The position numbers and the translations under genes are program-made. From Heterobilharzia americana (lineage: Eukaryota; Platyhelminthes; Trematoda; Strigeidida; Schistosomatidae): a stretch of DNA of 64,000 nucleotides. The stretch is taken from NCBI GenBank assembly GCA_944470555.2, contig OX104134.1, positions 111,036,701 through 111,100,700 of the forward strand. The letters run 5' to 3'. A model generated the notes under the pieces. That model worked only from the letters and a program-made list of their open reading frames with translations. It was not told the DNA's origin and ran no database searches. Positions 27,961 through 40,396 of this stretch are shown one piece after another; position 1 is the first letter of the stretch, and every line of letters begins with the position of its first letter.

Positions 27961-29249
27961 CGTAAAGAATTAAGGAAGTAAAAGAGTCAAACACTGTTGA
28001 GTACAGTCCATTTTTTTGACTGTAATTCGGAAGTTTGCGTTTCTATGTGGAGTTGATACAACAGTTGACCGATAACACAGAGATTTCGGTTTTAATCAAT
28101 CTTTCATTCAATTTAGTAATTATCCATATTTCAATAACAAGGTTTATCGAAGAAGGCTTTAGCACATAGCCCTAATAATCAAATGTTACTTTGGATTTTT
28201 TGGTCCTTCCTATGACAAAGATGATATGATAAAATAATCGTTATATGCCTCAGTTTCCGCTGAACACATGAGAATTGCTAAAACGTTTTACTTTAGTCAC
28301 AAGATGTAAGAAGGCATACATTTACTCGTTTTGATGGACTTTTATAGGTCATTTGATATTGATTAGAGTTTCGAAATTTTGTTTTAACATTTCATTAAAT
28401 GAAATTGTAATGAAGATATATCCATTAGTTTACCATTATTGTGAATATTAGTTTTATAAATTTCTTGCTAACAAAATCTTGAATTTGAATGATGAAATCT
28501 GTCTCAATGAAGTTGTTGCTTTTAATACTACTATGTGTACCTCGACTTTTTATGTGTAGTCTTTGCATAAACTGTTCATTAGAGGTTGACTGATATCATG
28601 CTTGACCTATCGTTGCTGATCAAAGTTTGCTGCCGCATCATTTTTACTTTGAATGATTGGTCATTGAAGTGTATCAAAGTGATCGCTGTGACAGGACCGC
28701 AGTATTGATGCAAAGTGGATTTTGGACAGGTTGTTTATGTGTCTAGCTAATCAGTGCTTAAAATTGCGGAAGAGAGATTTGGAACTCCAACTGTTTTAAA
28801 ACTAAATTGTACAAGTGTTGGGAAGAAACCTGTTGAAGCTGTGCTCATGAATAGTTTAAAGTTTTGCTACAAATCTTAGGATGAGTACGAGAGGGAGTAA
28901 AGAAGCCACTTCAGTAATGACAGTCATCCGACTGTGAGTTTGTAAGTGAGAATATTTCTACATGAATAATTTTAATGACCTGTGCTACCAAAAAATCACA
29001 TCGGGAAGTGGATATTTCTAGAGGAATATACAATTTTTTCTGGATATTTTTTAAGTTACCCTTTTTTGTAGATCTATTTTTTGTAACAGGGCCAATTTTT
29101 TTGTTCGACAGGAATCAAAGTTTGTTAGGTTGATGGATTGTTTACAGGTACAAAATCTATTGCCGTTATCTGAAGTTAAAAACATGACCTAATTCTATCA
29201 GTCATTTTGTATCGTGACCACTAATCTAAGAAGCTCACCATTTCAGTGG
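27961..29249. other. No gene seen
   Basis: AT-rich DNA without a supportable feature. Confidence 0.5.
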
Positions 29250-29462
29250 ACTCTGATGGATGTTAGTTGGTTGGAGACAATCGACATGAAGCCCTGGACT
29301 TAGGTTTTTGTGCAATACTGGGTGACGACGGTTCGAATGCCATAGGGGACATCGGTTCCTTCGTGATTACGGATAAGCCCTGCTGACGAGTGCCAACAGG
29401 TACACAATATAGTTTCAGCAGGGCTTCCCGCCGAATAATTCCAACCAGCTAACATCCATTTT
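29250..29462 (+). mobile_element. tRNA-like SINE bounded by inverted repeats
   Basis: The inner part has GGGTGACGACGGTTCGAATG, a good Pol III box B. The outer arms are inverted: ATGGATGTTAGTTGGTTGGA (29257-29276) answers the reverse complement of CCAACCAGCTAACATCCAT near 29440-29459, and GAAGCCCTGG (29288-29297) answers CAGGGCTTCCCG (29419-29430). The unit therefore folds back on itself like a miniature inverted-repeat element while holding a Pol III-type promoter. Confidence 0.65.
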
Positions 29463-32094
29463 GTTTTCCATTTAATTTCTCAACAAAATAGATAAGGCCT
29501 ATTCAAAGGATTTTCTCTTAACTACATCCATCCATCTATCCAAAAACCTTATTTAAGCAGCCACAAGTGACAAATTTCACACGCAGCATCCACATATACA
29601 TTGAGAACAACAGGTTCTGTAACTAATAACAGTCTCAAAATGGACAATATTCAGAAACTGTCTAATGGTTCCCTTACTTGTAGGAGCAATTCGTGATAAA
29701 CATTACCTTTTTAGCATAAGAATCACCTGAGAGCAAGCAAACATAAGTTCCAGAAAGCATAGACTATTTATGCTTTTTTACTAACGTAAGATTTTTTATA
29801 ATGACACAGTTGTGAATCTTGTAGTGTGATATACTACCCGCTTGTGGTTAATTTTGGGGCAATGTTTACGATTTTGTAGGTGCTCCCTGATTACTGTAAA
29901 AACTCATAGAACAGCATCATATTTTTCCAATCCTTCTGTAGTCTCCGAAATGATGAAGGGTGTATGCAGCTAACAATTAAGATGTTCAGGCAGGATTTCT
30001 TATTAAGTTGGCATCGTTTCGGTCATTACTCCAAAAACGCTATAATCGAAATCTTTCATGTGGTCCCAGTATCGGTTTAGATTTTTCACATTTATTCATG
30101 CATATGTATTCTGTTTTGTCAGTGTGTTTTTCGATTCTATTTTCATCGTGTTAGTTAACCGCTTCATGTTTGGTTTTGCAAAATTAACTCCCTGTGTTTT
30201 AAGATGGCTGAATTACATAGCTTGATGAATTAGGGTGATTAGCTGGGTAACTTGATTAACTTTCTGTTGTTTTATCTCTTTCGAGGGTTTCACTAGTTTA
30301 ATCAAAACCGAGTTTTTGGAGAACAGAAATATTGAGAAAAAGGGTGTCAGCTGCGGCGAAAACGTCAGCGAATAAGCCACTACATAATATGCCAAATTAC
30401 CCACTACCAAAGGTATTGGAGAAGTTCTACATGAGCGAAGAGTCGAAGATCATGATATCTAGATTGATGGGTTTCAAGATGCTGACTCTGGGTAAAATAG
30501 AGCAACAGAAGAGAAACAACTAGCCCATCACCCCCTGAGCAATTAGACAGCCTTAACTAATCAAGAGCCCACCATTTAGTACAACCGGTTAAATCAATCA
30601 ACCGAAAGGGTGCTGACCATTACAGTTCATCGGCGGATCTAATCCATTTTATTTTGATCTCAGCTAGCCAGTATACAAATCAAACATCAAAGGGTTAAAC
30701 AGGACGATCTAAGGAAGGTTAAATAAATGACTTATCAATTAAAAAGATTGGATTCATATTACTGGTTGTTAAAGATAAGTACGTCTACCTATACTCTGCC
30801 CTCATCTAAGACTACAACTCAAATATCATCTTAAGCACAACACCGAAAAAGTGCTATCTCGAAGAATACTCCCATCAATACTTGTTTATTACGAATGACT
30901 GTTTTGTTTTAGCACTGAGGGATAATTATACAATCAAACGTTAAAATTGCTTTCACTAATCAACATAAAGTTTGAATGCTACTAGGAATCAGGAAGCACT
31001 CGACATTATTTTGTCCAATTTAGAGATTTTTTAGCGAAAGTAATCGTATGATGACATTGCACACTGAGGTTGAACATTTGTCCAGTGTTGTTTGCTATCA
31101 GTAACAAATGAAAGTATTTCTCCTGCTGTAACTTTATCTCAGTGAAATAGCTTTATACTCATAAGTTCTGAGATGGACAATAAACTACATAAAGGAAGTT
31201 CCCCAGTTTGCCTTTGTGAAATCTATTTTGTTACAATTTTATTCCACCTCTATTAAAAAAAATTATTTTTGCGAATGAAAGAAATAATTTATGTTTCTCA
31301 CTTTTGTGCATACAATGTTGCTACATTTACATTGTTGTTGTTGACATTTACATTTATTTAAGAAATAACAGGTCAAATTAAAAATGTGAAACATTGTTGA
31401 ATTAATTTCAATTTGAGTTTTATGACTGATTGATAATCAGTATTAAACTTTCAAAGGTTATTCAAACTAACTAAACTGTGTTTATCATGCTACATGACCC
31501 TGAACTTTTACTGTTTAAAAGTGCGATTCGCTTAGTTTTGCATACCGCGATAGGTGGAACAGTCAAAAACGAGTGGAAAACAGCTTGAATTCAACTGTTT
31601 GATTGGCAGTTTACTCAATAGTTTATAACGATTTAAAATGTATGCTTAGATAATAGTTTGTCTTCAGAAGATCCTGTTATTTTTTTTATCAATATCCTTC
31701 ACAAAAAAGATAAGGATTAAAAACCTGCCACTAACCGAAACAAGTACGTTATCTTATGTACGTATAAATATGTATATCGTTCATGAAGGTTAATCAGCAC
31801 TTTAATATTTAGTATCATAATATGATTATTGATTGCTGGTTAAGCTTGATACTATTCTTTTACTGAATTTCGGACATAGTTGATATTCTAAGCCCTAGCA
31901 TTACTGGTAAATGTTGCTTATCAGTGATTAACATACCACTTATTGGATAATGTAGGACGATAAAACTCCCTATCAAATTATGAGTGAGCTAAATATTGCA
32001 AGCTGGACTAACGTTCTGTATAAATAATGTGTGAAACAGTTGCTGTTGTACTTTGGTAAATAAATTTAATGGTTTGTATAACTGATCATGTTTG

Positions 32095-32096
<2 letters not shown>
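29463..32096. other. No confident gene
   Basis: AT-rich DNA. A + strand open frame ending near 30523 (KPLHNMPNYPLPKVLEKFYM and on) looks mildly protein-like, but it has no family match and no clear splice sites, so I do not call it. Confidence 0.4.

Positions 32097-32166
<70 letters not shown>
32097..32166. repeat. (TA)n microsatellite
   Basis: About 70 bases of pure TA. The IYIYIY open frame across it is an artefact. Confidence 0.97.
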
Positions 32167-32167
<1 letters not shown>

Positions 32168-32724
32168 CGTAAATAATGATTAAAGTAGGGATGAAATATA
32201 TCAGGATTAGTTTATTATCGATTTGATGGCTTTTTTTCAGCAATATCAAATAATACAGAGACATGAACAAGTTGTGTAAATACTCTGTTCTTATCTGTTG
32301 GGTAGTAGTTTCAGAGCTGAATCAGTCTTACCTGGCAATAGCTCTTGTTTAGTTTAATGGATACTGAAAATTTAAACTTTTGATCTCAGACAGTTTGTGA
32401 ATTCCAAGTTGTATTTACTTACTTCCCAGCTTCCAATACTCGGTCGTTTACACTGCAGAAGTTTAAAAAATACTTTCGCCTGTATCACTATTTGCTTTCT
32501 AAGTAACCATACTTTATTATCGTTTGATGTGTGTGGTGAAATGAACAACTTGAGTAGAAATGCGGTTACTGGTCAGAACTGTTATATGTAGCTGAAGATG
32601 AAACTAAACTACATTTCGCACCTTCTTTCATTTTGATTTGGTCGAAAGGACCAAAACGTTCCTTACAGCTACTTTCTTATGCATCCCTTACTCCTTACAT
32701 TTGAAAATCGTTTTTATCTTGGAC

Positions 32725-32830
32725 TGATATCAGTCGGAGAACCATAGAAGAACTCAGAGCACCGGATAGACGTTTAGAATTGGTGTGGGGTTCCTCAGCA
32801 GTACGCACTCATGACCTCTCAAGGGATCGA
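32725..32830. mobile_element. Long-TIR MITE, left arm only
   Basis: GGACTGATATCAGTCGGAGA, then CTCAGAGCACCGGATAG, then GGGGTTCCTCAGCAGTACGC follow the same order as the left arm at 4020-4105. The rest of the element is absent. Confidence 0.65.
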
Positions 32831-33387
32831 ACATTTTTCAACTAAAATGAAAGTTTTCATGTACTCCATACAAGGCTAATAGCTGAAATTAAGTTCGGAT
32901 AATATTTTAAAAAAAGCTTTTTGTTAATGGAACCAGCGTTCATGTTGTAAATTATGGTTACACTGTTTCGGTTTTTATCATATGCCTTTATATTTACTTA
33001 TTCGAACAAGATGGTTACCAGAAAAATCCAAAAATGTAATGAGGATGTTTGATCATGATTTCAAGATCATTATAAGATTATGCTAGGTTTATTCTCTGGC
33101 TAAATATTATGGAGTGACTACAGAACTTAATAATAGTTCCCGTCATGTGTATGGAATAGAAAAGCTAGACGAGGAGGGCTATAAAAAGTTGTGCAAGGGA
33201 TGAAGATACTTGAAGGTTTCAGTAACATAATCAGAAAATAACGTAACAGAAGAAAATTGAAGACAGCATGCAAGTGTACTGGAAACGTAATTCACTTCTC
33301 CTGAGCTACTAGAGTGAGCTATGTAGACCTTATTTTTAAAAAAATAATAGGGAAAATCTAGGCGTGATTCACAGTGACCTCCCCAAG

Positions 33388-33414
33388 GGAGAGAGAGAGA
33401 GAGAGAGAGAGAGA
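33388..33414. repeat. (GA)n microsatellite
   Basis: About 13 GA units. Confidence 0.95.
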
Positions 33415-35624
33415 AGTGGTGAAGTATTTTTATCCATGAAAGGTCTACAAATATGTACGTGTATGGATAAATATCTTCAAAAAGCTGGTGGTTTACGCTA
33501 ATAAACAGTTTTATTGCTTTGTTATTTCTCAACCACATTTTTAGCTTGTTATTAAACCTTTTATGAATGGTATGTATGTCGCGAGTACGTGAGAAAATTG
33601 TGATTAGCTAGATATAAACAACTTTACTGACCTCTCATGCTTTACAGTATCTCACAGCCGTAAAAATTAAAAAAAACTATGTTATACTAACTAATTTTGA
33701 TTGCCGTTACTTTGTATCCACACCTGTTATTAAGCGGAAAACAAGGTGAAACATCAGAGCATAAAAAAAGAGAAAAATAGTAATTAGTGTGGTAGAATTA
33801 AGTAAATCACTGTACATTGTCCAAATTTCAGTTTCAGTGATGTGTGAAACGATAGTTAGGTTGGTTGTTAAGCACAGATTTAAAGCTGTTTTCTTGGATT
33901 GTGAATGTCAAAAGTAAAGCCGATAGTTAAAAAAGAAAACTATAAGCATATTTACTTGCAAATACATCGGTATTATAAGAAAGAAAGGTATTGCAAAAAT
34001 TTTAACCAGAGGATAATATATCATGGTTTTCACATAAATTGAAAGGGGTGTTGCAAAACATAATGGTACTAAGTCTCAGAAATGCTATTCGCCTTACGCT
34101 GTTAATTAAAATACCTTAACTGTACACAAATCATTTTGCCATTTTAAAAACTAACCTGTTTGTTGAAGATGGGTTATGTAAACGACTTATGATATCGTTG
34201 TTTTATCACACTCATAGCTAAGATAGACATAGATGCTCAAAACTATGGTGACGGCATCACAGATTCACTTTTCTTAAGCAGATTTTTCTGTACACAATCA
34301 CTTAAGCAAATAAAAGTTGGGAAGCTTTAAGTGAATTTCATTTCCTAATTTAAGAGGTATTTTGTAATCTGGAGGCCTAAATTTCCAAGATTTTTTCCAT
34401 TAAACTATTCCCTGAAACTTTAAAATGATTACCCTTTATTTTCGCTTACAAAATGGTTTTTAATGTAAAACTGAACTCAAAAATATTTACGAAGTCTTGT
34501 GCAAACAAGAAGCTTGAATATGGGAGCTGTTTATCAGTCAAATATTAAATGTTAACCACTGTACTCCAGTTTAAAAACACATGTAACCTTATAAATTGTA
34601 GCTTGTTATTTTAATTCCTCCAGTAAGTACTTTTTGAATGTAATATTTTGTGTGAAACGATTTCTCATGATAAGGTATAATCCAGGGATTTGGGACGATT
34701 TATATGTTACGAATAACTCGAAAACGGATTTTTCTCTCTTACTCTGTTAATAGTGTTGGTAGATGTGGATCTGTATCTTGCTTGTGGTGCATAGTGATAA
34801 CGAAAGTTTACTCAATACAGTATGGTGTTATACTGTCTACATCAGCTAGTAAGTAGCATTTACGACCAGTAGATGTATGTCAGTCTTGAGGATCAGCAGA
34901 ATAACACTGATAGTTGTACATAGAATGATTTGTTAAATCACTGTTCACAGAGAAGGAGTTACTGCGCAGAACAGTAAGATTAGGGATAAATAAGCATGCA
35001 AGAACTTAAGCACAGTGGTTGATTGTGATTACATTTTAATTAGTTTGTTAGATGTGTCACATAGTGGAACATCGGACAAACAAACTGAAATGGAACCAAA
35101 GGACTTGTATTGTTTTATGCGACACATGTACACTAGTTTGATATACTGACCGTGTAACCGCTGTTTAAAAATTTGTACTTAACACGAGTATGTTAGGTTC
35201 CCACAGAAAAGTATTTAAGCGTTGCTTTATCTAATTTTAGATACCCTGGTTCCAGAAACACGGTTCAGTGTCATACCACTTCCAAAAAGTTTGAAAATCT
35301 GAAGTCCGACTCTCACTAATTAATCCCTCAGTAGGGAAAAGTAGATGCATTGTGTTATTTGATTTTCATAGACGTTTAAGTCGTTATCACTGAATAAAGA
35401 AAGTTATCTTTAAATGAAGTCAGTAAGCAGGTCATTATCAGAATGAGATCTTTTAATATCGTGTAGCAGTTCCAGCTACTACACCTTATGTCAGTGTATC
35501 GAGGTAAAGTAAAATGAAAAACAAAAGCTAAAATAATGCAACCCGGAGTTAGACAGGACCATAAACTCAAAAGTGAAAAGAGCGTTTTCAGTAAAATCCC
35601 TAGCTAAATTCGTTTATTTTCGTT
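33415..35624. other. No gene seen
   Basis: AT-rich DNA up to the start of RTE copy C. Nothing supportable. Confidence 0.5.
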
Positions 35625-37481
35625 ACACTGACCACCTCAAAAAACTTTTGAATCGACCACCACCACACCATCACCTGCAACTTGTCCAGAAATACTACCA
35701 GCATCCCCACCACAGAATTACCAGTCAACACAAACCCTCCGACAAAAGCAGAAGTGAAGTCCTGAACGCCATAAAGTTGCTGAAATCCGGGAAAGCAGCA
35801 CGACCAGATGGGATTACTCCAGAAGCATTGAAAACTGAGGCAGAGATGACAGTGGACATGCTCACACCATTACTGCACAATGTTTGCAAGGAAGGAAGGG
35901 TTGAGGGAAGAGCTACTTTGTCAAACTCTCAAAGAAGTGTGACCTACGTCTGTGCAAGAACTGGTGAGGAATCATTCTCCTGTCCACCCAAAGCAAACAA
36001 AATATCAAGAAACATCATCCTAGGGAGACTAAAAATGATCTGGGCTCACAACTACGACCGGAACAGGCTGGCTGGTTGGCTTCAGGAAGAACAAATCATG
36101 CGAGGATCAAATTGAAACGCTACACTATGCATCATCGTTGAACAAAGTATAGAATGGTATAGAACTTCGAAAATGCCTTGAACAGAGTCGGCCGACAAGT
36201 AATTTGGCAGGCAACTGCTCCAACACTACGGTCTCAGTGCCACAAACCTTTATCAACCTCACTCAACACCTATCTACCATGCTATATGATGCTACATGCA
36301 GAGTGAGTCACAGTGAAAAGCTCATTGACGCCTTCGAAGTGAAGACAGGAGACAGGAGACAGGAGTAAGACAAGGTTGCCGACTACTATCATCACTCATG
36401 ATCTTCCTGATTGTGGTCGACTGGACTGGACTGAACGGGACTGGCTCATGCAGCGAACCGTGAGGAGCTGTGAGAAGATGGGCATACACTGATTGGACCG
36501 ATGAAAAGATCCCAGAAGAAGATTTGGATTTCGCCGCCGCCGCCACCGCCGATGGTGATGATGATGATGATTTATGTCTGATATCTTGTCGCACAAACTC
36601 AAAGGTCTACAGGCGAAAACCAACAAGTTGGCAGAGGAGGTGGCGAAGAGGCAGTGAAGAAAGATGGGACTTTGTTTAGGTGAACGTAGAGAAGACAGAG
36701 GTGATGAAGATACCCAACCACCAGCAACAAAAACAAGAAGCACTAATCACAATCAACGGGAGAAAACTAGAGGAAGTAATGTCTTTCACCCAGCTGCTTA
36801 GTCAGCATCGTTTCAAATACAGGTGGTGACAGCACAGATGACGATGTCAAAGTCAGGATCGGGAAGACAAGACAGGTCTTCATTAACCTTAAATCAGGGT
36901 GGAGATCTACCGCACTGCACTCAAGATAAAGCGTGAACAAGATCTGGATTTTCAACACTAATTCAGCCAAGTAAGCCAGTGCTTCTGTGTGATGGTTGAG
37001 AGACTCGGGGCGTCACGAAAAGGATCCCCAACAGACTACAGACATTCATCAACAGTTCCCGCCCACGCTCACTCGATACTGAAGATGGAGATCAGATGGC
37101 CAAAATAATGAGAGTAGGCAACAAGGAACTCTGGCTGGCTAGCTGGCTGGCTGGCAATGAACCAACCGAGATCCCATCGTCCAAGAAATATACAGAAGAA
37201 AGTGGAGATGGATTGGATTGGGCATACACTGAGAAGATCATTTGGATACACCACGCTTGAGGCGAGGCCAGGTCGTTGAGTGGAATCCAAATGGGAAACG
37301 ACGAGTTGGGCGTGCGAGGCGATTGTGACATGGAGGAGATCATGTTAGGAAGAACTGAAAGCTTGTGTGCAGTCATGGAGTTAGATGTGAGGAGACTACA
37401 GAGAAGAGGATGAAATGTTGACGTGCTACTGAAGTCCTATGTTCCACTAGGAACCCAAAGGATAAGTAATAATAATAATAA
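35625..37481 (+). mobile_element. RTE-like retrotransposon copy C, RT region with expansions
   Basis: The + strand starts in the linker before RT (KKLLNRPPP), then NAIKLLKSGKAARPDGITPE and ALKTEAEMTVDMLTPLLHN. RT motifs follow in broken frames: LGSQLRPEQAG (36045-36070), IVEQS, then VKTG...VRQGC interrupted by a 7-bp triplication (36344-36364). The catalytic box follows as DLDFA...DD (36530-36571), stretched by 30 bases. It continues with NVEKTEVMKIPNHQQQ and ITINGRKLEEVMSFT. A GGCT-rich stretch (37131-37155) interrupts EELW, and the 3' end reads RATEVLCSTRNPK before an (AAT)n tail. Against copy A the element shows no intact ORF. It ends about 160 bases before the splice acceptor of the host exon at 37690. 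Confidence 0.88.
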
Positions 37482-37637
37482 TTTTCGTTACAAGCTAAAG
37501 CTATATCAGATATTCACGCCATCATTCGTTAATTCTTTCTATCACATGATGTGATGGGTAGTGATCACCTTATGAATTGTGTCTGTATTTTTTAAGCGTT
37601 CACGGTGCTTTGTTGTGTTTATCTTTGTTGCTTGTAG

Positions 37638-37899
37638 AAATAACACCTAAAGAAAGTGTAATTTCAACGGAAATCAGTGTTGTCTACACATGATCCAGTC
37701 AACCAGTTTGGAAATATTTTGTGCATCATCACCAACAAAATCTAGATCGAATGAAGGGAATAAAATACCTAGTTATCTTGAAGAAAAAGATGGCAATTTA
37801 TTAGATCAATTAGTTACAAGTAGTATTGCCAGTAGTGGATACTGGGAAGACTGTGATTCACTTGTTACCAGTGAATATGATGTTTTTGGAGTGAATTGG
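37638..37899 (+). CDS. Exon 1 of unrecognised host gene (start codon 37690)
   Basis: The ATG at 37690 opens a 70-codon reading, MIQSTSLEIFCASSPTKSRS and on to SEYDVFGVNW, that stops exactly at a GTAAGT donor (37900) in phase 0. Upstream, a pyrimidine-rich tract ends in TTGCTTGTAG at 37637. Bases 37638-37689 would then be 5' untranslated, because a TAA lies in frame shortly before the ATG. That acceptor could join a distant 5' exon or a trans-spliced leader, which schistosomes use. The protein is acidic and Ser-rich with no domain I know. It pairs in phase with the exon at 38373. Start choice is an inference; coding status is fairly sure. Confidence 0.65.
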
Positions 37900-38372
37900 G
37901 TAAGTCACAGTCTGCTGGAAATAACTGTATATTAATGAACATGCAAACCTTTGTATTTAAGTAGAGAAAACCTTCAATAGTGACGCGCTTTACGTTGGTA
38001 AACTACATACAGTCTAAGCAAATAATGGAGAATGATAACCAGCCATTGACTACTGGCGAAATTATTTATAGAAAATAAAGATACTGTACAGCCTAATAGG
38101 GATCCTGAGCTGTGGTTCATTCTTTAGTTAAGTCTTTAACCGAATGAGTTTTAGTCGCAGCCCAGTGGTGTGATTTCCAGATGTATATATGGATACTTGG
38201 TTTATACCATTTCACCCGGTTAAAGCATAAGAAAGAGATAATTACTATGATTAATTCAGTATTTATCCATATCTCAATTTTCATTGTTTTGTTCATTCAA
38301 ACAGAGAAAATAAAAAACACTCGTTATCAAAATCACTAAAGAATATTCCTTCATTTTTCGCCTCTAATGTAG

Positions 38373-38669
38373 GCATACTGTCATCACAATGAGAGAATAA
38401 AAAGCTTTAAGTCCAAACACAGTTCACTAACGGAAGGTGCTGTTGAATCACCGTCGGTGAGAGCTAGAAGTTTTAATGTGAGACAGACAAGCGCTCCTGG
38501 CAAGACATCACTAGTTGGCGATTTTACCGCAGATCGTCAGTCATATCCAACTTTCTATGCTGATTGTAAAGAACTGCAACTTTTAAACCTATCCCATAAT
38601 AATGATAGCAACAGCGTTCGTCTTTCTTCAGAGGATAATGGCTGCGTGAGTTTAAAGAACGACTCACTG
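38373..38669 (+). CDS. Exon 2 of unrecognised host gene
   Basis: The acceptor CTCTAATGTAG ends at 38372 and the donor GTAAGT begins at 38670. The 99 codons between are open in the frame that continues exon 1 in phase 0. They begin AYCHHNERIKSFKSKHSS, then TEGAVESPSVRARSFNVRQT, then SAPGKTSLVGDFTADRQSYP, and end SLKNDSL. The exon is Ser/Asn-rich and probably disordered. The SFNVRQTSAPG stretch is basic with serines, a possible phosphorylation region, though that is a guess. Two consecutive phase-0 exons with consensus splice sites are the strongest gene evidence in the window. Intron 1 is 473 bp; the next candidate exon is 11 kb away. Confidence 0.68.
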
Positions 38670-39019
38670 GTAAGTTGACTCAGTTTCCCAGTTTCTTTTT
38701 AAATTTTCGTCTGATGAAAAACTTGTTGTTTTACTTCGCACTGTTGTTACGACTTCTAGCCTTTCTTTTCTCAGTAGTATTTCAAAGGCGATATATGTAA
38801 TTACGGATTAACCAGATTGTGAACAATGAAATAGAAAATGATAAAGTTTAGTGGTGTGTGTAATCTAAGCCTATATTTAGTTATACTAGGTATTTTGGAC
38901 AGATATGAATGGTCCTGATGCAGTACTTTCATTACTTATCAGTGTTTGTCCAAAGAAAAACCCATATTTTACAGTTTCACTAAGCTAAAATGTTTTCTTC
39001 AATTTGGAGTTTTGTGAGG

Positions 39020-39395
39020 ATTTATTTATTGACTTTAGGTTGGTGTTTATTATAGACTGAAATCAAACGGAGAAACAGTGGAAACCCGGGAGCACTGAAC
39101 AGCTGTTTCGTCCTAGTATGGAACTCTTTAGCAGTGCTCATCTATGACCCTGCCTTGCCAGGGGTCGGACCCATAACCTTTAGGTTCCATGGCCAGCGCG
39201 TTACCATTGAGCCATTAAGTCGGAATCCAGTGATCCATATTTCCTACTTCTGTCAGTTTATGATACTGAGTGACCTCTATTCAATGTTGTCGCTCAGCAA
39301 CTGTCATCATGTTTGACTTAATTGGTTCTCAGGTTTCCAATGTTTCTTCAACTGATGTCAGTACATGATGCATACCAACCTGAAAACATTTCCTG
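39020..39395. mobile_element. Long-TIR MITE, best-preserved copy, tRNA-like loop
   Basis: The left terminus (TTTAGGTTGGTGTTTATTAT, then GAGAAACAGTGGAAACC) is mirrored by the right terminus (GGTTTCCAATGTTTCTTCAA, then GATGCATACCAACCTGAAA). The repeats are about 55 bp and extend further when arms are compared across copies. The interior holds, on the - strand, TTAATGGCTCAATGGTAACG (box A-like, about 39199-39218) and GGGTCCGACCCC (box B-like, about 39161-39172), spaced as in a tRNA. The element lies in intron 2 of the host gene. It encodes no transposase. Confidence 0.8.
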
Positions 39396-40396
39396 TTCTA
39401 TGAGTAATCAAATTTGCAGTTTACAAGAAATCTTCTTTATAATATTGAAGTAGTTACCTTTGGAGAGATGTTAAACCGTCATTAACTCATTTAGAAAGGA
39501 ATGGATTCAGAGGCTGAACACCAAAAAGATAAAAATGGACCAGAAAAATTGAAAAAATACCAAATGGAGTAATTGATTACCACTGTGAAGCCAAACAAGT
39601 TGGATGAAAGTATGCCACTCAATTGTACACAAATCTGAAAGTTACTTATATCTTTGTTGTTGCTTTTCTACCAACATCGCTTAGACTAAGCAAAATGGAG
39701 AATAATTATCATTCTGCTGTTGTACTGAGTGACTGTTAGGTAATAGACCATATTTTTCTCAACATGTAAGCATACGAGGCACAATCACTTCGGTAGAGAT
39801 TCCGAGCACAACTTATGAAAGTGTTAAACGTGCAGAATGATGTTGGTATCAAGAATAGTTCACTTTTATCAGGAAGATGCTTTCGTGGTTGTTTCTACTT
39901 GAAAATCATTATTTTGTTTCAGGTAACTATTGAAATGTTTGCAGGTAAATTTTGTAGTTAAAAAACCTGACTTTTATAGATCAAAGTTTTCTAGTAATCT
40001 AAATATCACTTAATCATGGATACTAGGATTAAAGCACAAGAAAACTTTGAATGATTAACATAGTACAGTTTGATTTGGAGTATTTATGTGTTAGTGTAAT
40101 CAGTTAATTTTCTACAGCGGTTTGTTTTATTACTTAAGGCCATTCAGTTTGTCGTTCATTTGATGAAGTTTGAGATCATGGCATACTGGTATATCCCGAG
40201 AGTTAAGCAACTACGGGCAAATTACTGACGACATTTGTCTTGTTGCAGTGAAATTTTGAGCATTATACCAATTTATTATTTATTGGTACCTGCAGTTTTC
40301 CGTTGTTATGCTGCATCAAATTCATCAACCTCTGTTGGCAAATGGTCTTCTGTGCAGATATTTCGATACTGCCTGAATATATTTTGTTATAAGTGA

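Noticed and set aside
31989..32270. Open frame with an IYIYIY run on the - strand (also at 46387-46752 and 48699-48962)
   Set aside because: Created by TA microsatellites.
36322..36743. Histidine- and serine-rich - strand frames
   Set aside because: They are the antisense of the expanded RT region of RTE copy C.
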